Shown piece after piece: positions 55,618 through 64,000 of a stretch of 64,000 nt of DNA; within the stretch, counting starts at the first letter, position 1, and each line of letters starts with the position of its first letter. The notes below the pieces were generated by a model. The model saw only the letters and a program-made list of their open reading frames with translations. It did no database searches and was not told the origin of the DNA. Where the stretch lies: the NCBI GenBank assembly GCA_963930655.1, contig OZ005603.1:20173001-20237000 (forward strand). Direction: 5' to 3'. The DNA comes from Myrica gale (taxonomy: Eukaryota; Streptophyta; Magnoliopsida; Fagales; Myricaceae). The position numbers and the translations under genes were made by a program.

Positions 55618-56439
55618 CTATGAAGGTGCAGGACCATAGGGGTAGGGACGAACATTCGTGCTTGTCCCACTACTAATCTCCCCTTGATAAATGTGATCTG
55701 GGGAATTACTCCCCGTCCAAGACTGCGATCCAGCTCCATGGTTTAGTTCATCTACACTAGGGTCATGGATTATGTTTTCGGGTGGTCCATGATACCTAGG
55801 TCTAGATTCTACTTCTTGTGAAGAAAGGTAGGTCTCAGATGCTGCGTCCTGAGCCCTAATTCTTCTACGATGTCTTCTCTCGGAACATTGTCTAGGTGTA
55901 CACTCATGTCTCGGGTTACGACGTCTAGGTTCTTCCTGAGGTCGTTCTCTTGTCTCATTAGGCATCAGATTTTGTTCCGTAGGTTCTTTTTCCGGATCCT
56001 CCTCTGGATCCTCCTCCGGATTCTTATCTGGGTCCTCCTCTGGATCCTCTTCCGGATCCTCTTCTGGATTTTCCTCAAAATTTTTTGGTAAACGGTTCTT
56101 AAGGGAATGACATTTATTGGCGACTCCGGCCAATAAATGTCTTCCAGGTATCCAGAGCAATCTGGAGATAAGGGTTGACCCCATCTAGAAGGTATAGGTT
56201 GGTCTAATGCCGGGGGTGGCGGGGGCTGGTATGTCCCCGCCATACCTTGCTGCCAATAGGATACATGAGTTTGGTACGCTCTCCTCGGGTCTCCTCTGTC
56301 GGTTTCATGTGATGCGTGAGTTGGAGCCACATGGCTTCCCGATGGTCTTGTCGAACCTTGGGTTCTATGGTGCTGTCATCCTTCTCTGAGCAGGCGTGCC
56401 CGAATGCTGGGAACGTGGGGGTCGACTACTCGGTGGCAT
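55618..56439 (-). pseudogene. Extra retrotransposon ORF (aORF) of element H, frameshifted
   Basis: Second copy of the reading frame described at 51211-51831. Same start (MPPSSRPPRSQHSG, ATG 56439-56437), Pro-rich middle, EEDP repeats and basic block, then a tail containing YLSSQEVESRPRYHGPPENI that is beyond the stop in D. Frame changes near 56360 and 56090 break it, and its end at 55618 is a TAG where D reads Gln. H and D therefore carry different inactivating changes in an otherwise shared frame. Confidence 0.72.
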
Positions 56440-56727
56440 CTGACATCATAATACAGTGGTCAGTCATGTGCATATACAAAATATCATCATATATCACAAA
56501 GAATTAACATTCTTTATGCAAGGAAATCAGTCACAAATAACAGACAATAAATACTCATCCACATCAATCAATCAATAGAGAAGGAAGCAAATATTCAAAT
56601 CTCATTCTCCTCTCAACTGGGGGTACTTCTAATACATATTGTTTTCTAACTCCCAGGATGCCTCCTCTACCCCATGATTTCTCCATAGAACCTTTACAAG
56701 CGGTATCACCTTTGTTCGCAAATGTTG

Positions 56728-56985
56728 CTACTTTCTATCGAGAATCCTTACTGGCTCTTCTACATAGGTAAGGTTCTCCTTAATCTGCAAAGGTTCATAT
56801 TCTAACACATGAGTGGGGTCAGGCACATACTTGCGTAGGAGCGATACATAGAACACATCGTGAACTCCCGCAATTGATGGCGGTAATGCCAATCTGTATG
56901 CCATCGGTCTAACACGCTCCAGGATTTCGAAAGGTCCTATAAACCTGAGCTGAAGCTTCCCCTTCTTTCCTCTTCTGCTGGTCAT
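56728..56985 (-). pseudogene. Chromovirus integrase C-terminus (Tekay/Del type), fragment
   Basis: Reads [36 protein letters not shown] and [19 protein letters not shown], then [14 protein letters not shown], the run leading into the chromodomain in Tekay/Del chromoviruses. Joined out of frame to gag at about 56975-56990, with ggaaag shared at the junction. The chromodomain itself is cut short. Confidence 0.88.
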
Positions 56986-57036
56986 GATAGGCTGCTATTC
57001 TCTGCAGTCCTCTTTCCACTATTACCGCCCGTTCGA

Positions 57037-57630
57037 TCACCTCGGCCAGGGTTTTAAGGTATGGCTATACACCCTATCATAGACCCGTGGGTGTAGCCCT
57101 TCTTCAAACTTTCTGGCCTTTCTTTCATCATCTGGCACTAAGTACGGGGCAAACCGCACCAACTCCATGAATCGGCCTGCATACTGCTCCACCGTCATGG
57201 CTCCTTGGTTTAGGGTAGCGAACTCCCTTGCTTTCGCTTCCCGAGTCGTTCTTGGAAAATATCGATCTAGAAATTCTTGCTGGAACCTTTCCCAGGTTAT
57301 GGGCTGTTCCCCCAGCTCCTGACCCAGTAACACTTTCTCGGATTGCCACCATCTTTTGGCATCCCCTTGCAGCTTGAAGGTAGCATAACTTAACTTCTGG
57401 GCATCGGTACACCCCAAGACCTCCAGCAATTCTTTCATCTCCACCAGCAAGTTTTTTGCAAGTATGACATCTCCTTTGCCATTGTACGCTGGCGGGTGCT
57501 GGCGGTTAAATTGATCAAAGGTACACCCCTCAGGGCGACCCCGGGCCCCTTCGACATTGGCACTCGGCTACACCTGCTCGGCAATGAGCTGAGCCATGTG
57601 CCTTAACACGTCCTCGGTGGTAACACTCGG
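57037..57630 (-). pseudogene. Gag of element H (C-terminal part)
   Basis: Retrotransposon gag domain with CTFDQFNRQHPPAY-like start (about 57490-57530), LLEVLGCTDAQKLSYATFKL, GDAKRWWQSEKVLL, FLDRYFPRTTREAKAREFAT and MELVRFAPYLVPDDERKARK. A TAG near 57565 and a one-base deletion near 57055 break it. Its missing N-terminus is at 63420-63466; the break is exactly the insertion point of G. Confidence 0.88.
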
Positions 57631-57718
57631 TGTCACGCTCCGAACGCCATCCCGTAGAGACCATGATAGCCGCGAGCATTCCCCGGGAACACTCCAGCGC
57701 TTACACTAACTCTTACAG
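57631..57718 (-). repeat. 88-bp stub of G's 3' LTR
   Basis: tgtcacgctccgaacgcc through ctaactcttacag, matching 58727-58814 with five mismatches by eye, then an abrupt switch into gag. Confidence 0.9.
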
Positions 57719-58505
57719 ATCCTTGATTCTGCCCTTGAGGTGGCCCTTGTCTATTCTTCTTCCAGGGTTTCTGGGGCACTGAGGGTTGGGAAGGTGCCTT
57801 CCTCTTCTGTTGCTCATAGTAGGCTGTTGTCCGCTGCAACCCCCTTTCGACAATAATGGCCCTCTCAACCACCTCTGCTAGAGTCCTCAGGTTGTGACTG
57901 TAAACTCGATCGTAGATACGAGGATATAATCCTTCCTCGAATTTTCGTGCCTTCCTCTCTTCATCAGGCACTAGGTAAGGGGCGAACCTCACCAACTCCA
58001 TGAAACGAGCAGCGTACTGCTCTACTGTCATCGTACCCTGGGCGAGAGTAGCGAACTCCCTCGCCTTTGCTTCCCTTGCTGTCCGTGGGAAATATCGGTC
58101 CAAAAATTCCTGTTGGAACCGCTCCAAAGTAATCGCTTGCTGACCCAACTCCTGAGCCAGTAACAATTTCGTCGATTGCCACCACCTCTTCGCATCGCCT
58201 TGTAACTTAAAGGCAGCGAAGCTGACGCGCTGAGCGTCGGTACACTCCAGAACTTCAAAAAGTTCTTTAATCTCCAGGAGCCAATTCTGCGCAATGATTC
58301 CATCTCCCTTCCCCCTATATCCTGGCGGGTGTTGTCGATTAAATTGATCAAAGGTGCAACCAGTGGGGCGGCCTCTATCCTCCCCCCCATGTCCACCTTG
58401 TACTTGCTCAGCCACCAACTGGGCCATGTGACGTAATATATCCTTAGTCGAGACGCCTGGCTTCTCGGGCCCTCGACCCCTACCTCCTTGCCTTCAGTGT
58501 GCCAT
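57719..58505 (-). pseudogene. Gag of element G, truncated
   Basis: Starts at the ATG 58505-58503 with a stop in codon four, then open to the LTR stub. Contains HMAQLVAEQVQGGHGG, CTFDQFNRQHPPGYRGKGDG, GDAKRWWQSTKLLLAQ, FLDRYFPRTAREAKAREFAT and a basic Pro/Gln-rich tail (KPWKKNRQGPPQGQNQG). Zinc knuckle and pol are deleted. The capsid domain resembles Tekay/Del chromoviruses. Confidence 0.88.
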
Positions 58506-58710
58506 TCTGCACTTTAACACTTCATATTAGATTATAAGATATACGCAAGGAAACATCATATCCTGAGCACTTGGTCTAGATCCTCAACATCCAATCCTAG
58601 GTCTAAAGATGTCTGACCTAGTTCAGGTACGAGCTTCTATCTATGTACTCAGCCAACTTCAATCTATAGCTTCCTACTAGGGTTCAATTCCTAGTACTTA
58701 GATCTTTCCC

Positions 58711-58720
58711 TCTGATACCA
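58711..58720 (-). other. Primer binding site of element G
   Basis: tctgatacca on the plus strand, that is tggtatcaga on the element strand, six bases from the 5' LTR end. Complementary to initiator tRNA-Met; fixes the element's orientation as minus. Confidence 0.9.
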
Positions 58721-58726
58721 TTTAAC

Positions 58727-61700
58727 TGTCACGCCCCGAACGCCATCCCGTAGGGACCATGACAACCGCGAGCATTCCCCGGGACCACTCCAGCGCTTAC
58801 ACTAACTCTTACAGCGGAAAAACTTTTATTATACACATCGGAAGACTCACTCAGGATCCACATGTTGGCTGAGATACAAGCTCAATGAACATAACCCCTC
58901 GGTAAACGAATTATGACTCATAAAAGTATTTATATTGCATCTTGTTCGCAAACTCATACAAAACGTAATGGGGCAACATACTGCCACACTCAAAACAAAC
59001 CAGCACTCACTAGTGCTAACTCGGAGTTCACCAATTCAGATTTCAACTCCCGAACTCCTAGGATTTCTACGTGAGATACTCCTCTGCTCCCCAATTTTCT
59101 TGTGGATCTGGAGTGATACGATTAAAAACTATGAGTCGAAAGACTCAGTAAGGAACAACAATTTGAAACATGAACTTTGATAAAACATAGCTTTAAAAAC
59201 ATACTTACTTCAATACACTGTAGAGTTAAGAAAAGAAATGCATAACTGTAAGTCATAAGATAGTGCATAAAAACCATGATGCATATGCATGCTCCGTGAT
59301 GCACATGCCATGCACTAAAATCTCTTGCCACTCTTGGTCTTTTCAAATGCATTTCAAATCTCGAAATTGGCCCCAGGTCCTTGAAAATATTTCTTTCATA
59401 CTTGTTCTTGAAATTGGCCCCTGGCCCTTGAAAATCATTCATTTCATATCTCTTACTGTGGGCTCGCTCCATTTGACCCCATGAAGTCAGGGTTGTGCGT
59501 TCCCATTGGAACCGTCTCCTATTTCCCTTGGGGATCTTACATACGGTCAAGCTAGCACACCTTCTCGCATTCGTCCTTCAGTGGCTAGACATGATCCTTG
59601 GAGGCGCCACACCTTCTCGAGCAACGTTGCTCGGTGTGGTTGCACATACCTCAAGGACATACCCAACCTTCTCGATCAACGTCCCTCGGTATGGGTGTCC
59701 TAGGTTCCATCCATCCATCCTTCTCGATCAACGTTCCTCGGTATGGATGATGAACCTCACTTAACTTGGTACGGATTCAACCAAAGCCCCCGGGCTTAAT
59801 CATAACATAAATTCTTTTTTCATTTGCATAAAACAACTTTTCATGTTTCTATGCAATGAACATGCCATGCCACTCTTGAAAACATCGTAATTTCATTTGC
59901 ATCAAAACGTCTCTCATGCATTCATGCAAATGATCATGCTATGACATGTTCGAAACATCATGCGTACTTGAAACATTCTTTATGCACACTTCATGTCACT
60001 TGAAATAAAACATCATACCATGCACAATAAGACATGCAGTGTATCATTCCAGTTTTCCAAATCGGGTTAGAATTCACTTACAGTACTCCCTGCAAATCTC
60101 CTTAGATCTCACTTGGCCCTTTGCCTACAAAGAATAAGTTTGATTCTTAATATACTAAGTTTACATGAAAGTATATCAACACGCTCGGTTCTATGAACTA
60201 TTCGAGGAAACCTATCTTGAAATCCACTAAGGAACGAATAGTGATAATTAAACACTTAACTTAATCTTAACGATATAATATAGTTGCTGAAGTTCTCTTA
60301 GTCCAATTGAACCTCTTGTTCACCTCTTAACCTTGAACTCCCCGTCCATCGCAACGGTTTCAAACAACAACTATATTTATTTATTTATTTCGATATTGTA
60401 GATTTATACATTGCCTTAATTCTTTTAACCGCTTAATATCTTATTTAATCTTTTACTTTCTACTAATTAAGCTTAGGTTATTTAATTACTTAATGCTATT
60501 GCAATATATTTCTATTCTTGTTCAAGACTCTAATCAGCAACTAATTGCTCTAGAATTAAATCTTAATCTTCCTTTTATTTCAAGTATTCAATTAAATCTT
60601 TACATTAATCAATCTAACCTTGATCATAATTAACTCTTGGCTTGGTCATTAGATCTCTATGCAACCAGAGACATTAACCTTGATTAGAGTTTTTTTTTTT
60701 ATATTTTCTCCTCATATGATCAAGGTTCTTTAAGTTCATCAATTACTAACCCTAATTATACTTAATCTTTGGCTTAACATTAAACCTTGGTGCAACCCGA
60801 AATATTGGCTATTTTGTTCACCCTAAGTTTCGGCCAACCTAGTTAAATCCTCAATCAATACTTAACACCACAAAGCTTTGCTAATTCTTTTTAATCCAAA
60901 TCTTTAAACCTGTTATCCATGTTTTTCTCTTACTAATCCGACGTTTTTATGATTGCTTTAATCTCCTAACTTATTTGGTCATAACCCTAATTTTATTTAT
61001 CCATCACATATAAACATAAATCTTGTTCATAGGGTTGCTATTAGGGTTCCACTTATTAGGTCATTCGGCCATACACCAATTTAAGCTTTCTTTATTTAAG
61101 TTTTTCTTCTCCAATGGTGATCTCTTCCTCCATTTTCAGATTCACAACCTAGGATCTACCAATCACAACACATCTTCTAGATCTAGCACAATGCCATATT
61201 CGGCCAACACAAATTGTTCATAAAACGATTAGCTCTTTCGATTTGCATGCAATCTATTATATTTCAAGTCTAGCTTATATGCATGTGTTCACTAAACCTT
61301 TATACATGTCATGGCCATTCATCAACTTGACATTTAACAAAATATATTTGAAGATCCAACACCTATAAGTTTCGGCCAACACCATAAATCACAACCCTTC
61401 ATGCCAAAATCGCAACATGCACTTCCCTTTGCATCTTATAACCTAACTAGCAAGCATTAACTTCATATCTTCATCATATACAACCAACAACATCAGATCT
61501 ACACTTTAGGAACTTCAACAATAATAGATCTAAGGAAATATCCAACTTACATTCGGCCAAACACAACATAAGTCTAGATCTAAACTTATCTAGCATACAT
61601 TGTTCAATCCTTGCATTTTTCCAACATTCAAACTTAGATCAAGATCCCACTATGATACATTCGGCCAACACTATTTTTCAAAACCAACAACATCACATCT

Positions 61701-63419
61701 TTGGCCTTACCTTGATGATTATCACAAGCTTGAGTACCTAGCACAATAAAATACCCTAGGTTAGAACTTACGAAAAACTTTAAGCAAGAACACTAAATAG
61801 AATCAAGCCTACCTCTACCTTCAACAAACTTTTACCAAAACTCTTCCTTCTTCCAACTTTCGGTTCACCCTCCTTAAAATAGTTCCAAGCTTGATTTGAG
61901 GTGCTAAGGTGGGTTTTATGGTGGGGGGGGGAATATGGTAAGCTTGAATGATTAGTTCTAATGAAAATGAACTAAACTTCTTCAAGAGAAAGGTGGCTAA
62001 TGGGTAGAGTTTTCAAAGAAGAAAATGGTGTTTGCGCAATGTGAAGATTCGGTCACCACAAAGAGAGGTCTAAACTTGAGCTTTTGGAGTGTGATTTAGG
62101 ATGTAAAAGGGAAAGGAACAAGGCTTGATCTTAGAGGAAGGATTCGGTCAATAGGGGAAAAAGAGAGAGAGTTGGGAGAGATGAAGTGTTCGGCCAAATG
62201 AGGAATTGTTGAAATGAAAATGGTGATTTTCGGCCAAATGCTCATTCAATTGTGAAGTGTGAGAGAATGAGTCTCTAAAGGTGAGTTATGGCTATGACAC
62301 ATGACAAGGACAAGGTGGAATTGACAAGAGAGAAAGTTTGAAGGAGAAAAGGGGATGAATGGGGGCCTTGGTCGACCAAGCATGTATTCTTTCTTCTCTC
62401 TTCTTTTCACCTTTTTCCTCACATCAACTCTTGTCTCCTAAAGCATGACCTTGCATTGGATTTCTTTCTCCTTTTTCCCTCTTGATCTACACGTGAATCA
62501 CCCCATGGCTTGATCTCCTTTTGTTTTTTCCTCTATTTTTCTCTTCCCATGTGTTGTCTTGTCAATTAATGGCTCTCTTCCACTTCTTACAACTTCACAT
62601 GGACAATTAGCTTTTTGGCTCCCTCTTCCTACGTAAATGGCTCTCCCTTTAAGCTTATTTATTTTGTTTGGTTGCATTGCAACTAACCTAGTTACTATCC
62701 CACAACTAACTTTCAACTTGGTTACTATTTCACCTAACTTATCTCTTATAAGTTCTCTAGCTTATCTAGTTCAAGCACTTATCTTATTATCTCATAAGCA
62801 TGATCTCTTATCTTAAGATAATGGCTCTAGCCTATCTCTACAATAGCCACAATGACTTATTACCTAAAAGGTTTCCCTAACTTATCATTATGCTTGCTTA
62901 TCACGATGATAAGCAAGTGTGCTTATCATTTTAATCTATCTTAAACCTTATCATATGCTTAATAACTTATCATTTAATATTCTAATGACAATTCAACTTA
63001 TTAATTTAGGCCATATGATAATACTATATGCCACCTATTAATGACTCGCAAAATATTCAATACTCTAAAAGGAATTCATGATTTTCCATTTAATTATTTT
63101 CGGCCTATATATAAAAATCTTTAATCATAATTTAATTTTATGGATTATGAAATATATTAGGCAAATGAAAAATATAAATACATCAGAGAAAATAACCTTG
63201 CAAGTTTCGGCTCTTAGGAAAATATAATTAAACCTTGCACAAAACTTTCATAATGAAAGGAAAATAATGTAATAGAAAAATTTCATGAAATAAAATGTCA
63301 TATTAATTGATGTACCTTATCATAAAACTTAGGCCATACATTGGCAAAAAAATATGGCTCCATAATAAAATTAAAGCTAATACATCAGAAATAACATAAG
63401 AAATAAACGGGGTCTCACA
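58727..63419 (-). repeat. 5' LTR of element G, 4,693 bp
   Basis: Ends tgtcacgccccgaacgcc and aaacggggtctcaca. The longest LTR in the window. Contains the conserved module (59486-59776) with the 14-base palindrome gagcaacgttgctc, and a duplicated internal stretch: ttcaccctaagtttcggccaac occurs near 60820 as it does near 53430 in LTR H. Confidence 0.93.
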
Positions 63420-63628
63420 CCCGGAGCCTCGGGCTCTTGACTTCTCGTTGGTCTCCTAGGTGCCATCCTGCACTTCAAGGTTTTCACTCAGCTTAGAACA
63501 ACCTCAACCTCAAAAATTCTTATCGTAACTGACCCTTAACGTATATCTCATGCTTTAGGGTTTAGGGTTCTAACTCATTCCCTAAGTTTCACGGCTCTAC
63601 CCTCAGATCGCTCCGATACCAACTTAAC
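63420..63628 (-). mobile_element. Element H: gag start and primer site
   Basis: Gag ATG at 63466-63464 (MAPRRPTRSQEPEAPG, interrupted by G at 63419) and leader to the primer binding site tggtatcggagc (63621-63610 on the element strand), seven bases from the LTR. The gag frame resumes at 57630 as SVTTEDVLRHMAQ. Confidence 0.88.
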
Positions 63629-64000
63629 TGTCACGCCCCGAACGGCATCCCGCAGGGACCGTGACAGCCGCGAGCTATCCCCTAGATAGCTCTAACGTTC
63701 TTACTTACTTATGGCGGAAACGTACAGGATCACGAGGGATTCGAGCTAAATCTTAACATAATCAGGGTTCTCATTAAGTTTGCATACAAAACATACATAA
63801 CATATTTAAAACCCAACTAGTGACGGATCTCATCGATCAAGTCATAATCATCAAAATATGAACCTAATCTTTGTCCTTCTAAGTCAGGTAGTCTTCCTGA
63901 CTCTCTTCACCTGAGGCATTTGGAATGACACAATTTTGAAAACGTGAGTCAAAAAGACTCAGTAAGGGAAAAACATAAACTTAAAACATGCTCTTGACTT
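63629..64000 (-). repeat. 5' LTR of element H, runs off the window
   Basis: tgtcacgccccgaacggcatcc to the last base, colinear with 52059-52430 at about 96% identity by eye. The remaining roughly 3-4 kb lie right of the window. Confidence 0.92.

Larger units (their letters stand above)
55555..57630 (-). mobile_element. Interior of element H: aORF, chromodomain end and gag, pol deleted
   Basis: From right to left: gag (57037-57630), abrupt switch at about 56985 to the last part of integrase, then the aORF and polypurine tract. Protease, RT, RNase H and most of integrase are missing, so H is a non-autonomous deletion derivative. Its gag N-terminus and primer site lie at 63420-63628, separated by the later insertion G. 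Confidence 0.87.
57631..63419 (-). mobile_element. Element G: Tekay/Del-like element inserted in the gag of H
   Basis: 5' LTR 58727-63419, primer site, gag 5' part, then an 88-bp stub of the 3' LTR (57631-57718). The rest of the interior and of the 3' LTR has been deleted. Flanks are ctcgg (57626-57630) and cccgg (63420-63424), a target duplication with one mismatch. Removing G and one flank copy rejoins the two halves of H's gag. Confidence 0.9.

Overview
The window is repeat-dense nuclear DNA from a flowering plant, probably a woody eudicot. The evidence is spliced GT-AG introns, chromovirus-, Athila- and copia-type LTR retrotransposons, plant L1-type LINEs, AT-rich sequence, and a CID-domain host gene of the plant ENTH/VHS (RPRD/CREPT-like) type. 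I cannot name the species. Roughly three quarters of the window is transposon-derived and only one host gene is recognisable.

Region 1 (1-26,300) is one minus-strand host gene. Six coding exons join in frame with consensus splice sites: 24,992-25,070, 20,187-20,434, 12,240-12,395, 11,950-12,106, 3,136-3,275 and 3,009-3,044. Together they encode an N-terminal RNA-polymerase-II-CTD-interacting domain and a C-terminal coiled coil. The 3' end of the gene was not found and probably lies to the left of base 1. The introns are swollen by transposons. Intron 4 holds a 5'-truncated LINE with a 16-bp target duplication and a second LINE 3' fragment. Intron 2 holds a structurally complete Ty3 chromovirus (two 467-bp LTRs, 5-bp target duplication) in antisense orientation. 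Intron 1 holds a decayed LINE, itself split by a probable 5'-inverted (twin-primed) LINE. A putative 5' UTR exon and short promoter lie near 25.9-26.3 kb, immediately followed by another LINE.

Region 2 (27,500-38,900) is a mosaic of damaged long LTRs of one minus-strand Ty3 family. One copy carries a captured copia RNase H fragment, one segment is inverted, and one element (32,863-37,776) retains little more than its LTRs. Two of these LTRs carry CG-rich minisatellites built on CGCTCGAGCG, with different unit counts.

Region 3 (38,900-64,000) is a nest of retrotransposons. A degenerate minus-strand Athila-type element (gag, protease, RT, RNase H, start of integrase) was hit by a 4,074-bp element that is now a solo LTR, with perfect TSD gtagg. 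It was also hit by a Tekay/Del-like element (D, 3' LTR 47,174-50,916). D was hit by a second copy (H, 3' LTR 52,059-55,554, 5' LTR beginning at 63,629). H's gag was hit by a third copy (G, 57,631-63,419). All three lie in the same orientation.

The most unusual items are an extra sense-strand reading frame between pol and the 3' LTR of D and H (proline-rich N part, Glu-Glu-Asp-Pro tandem repeats, Arg-rich block), the very long LTRs (3.5-4.7 kb) with one conserved repeat-bearing module, and the loss of almost all of pol in H. No non-transposon system such as a biosynthetic or resistance cluster is visible.
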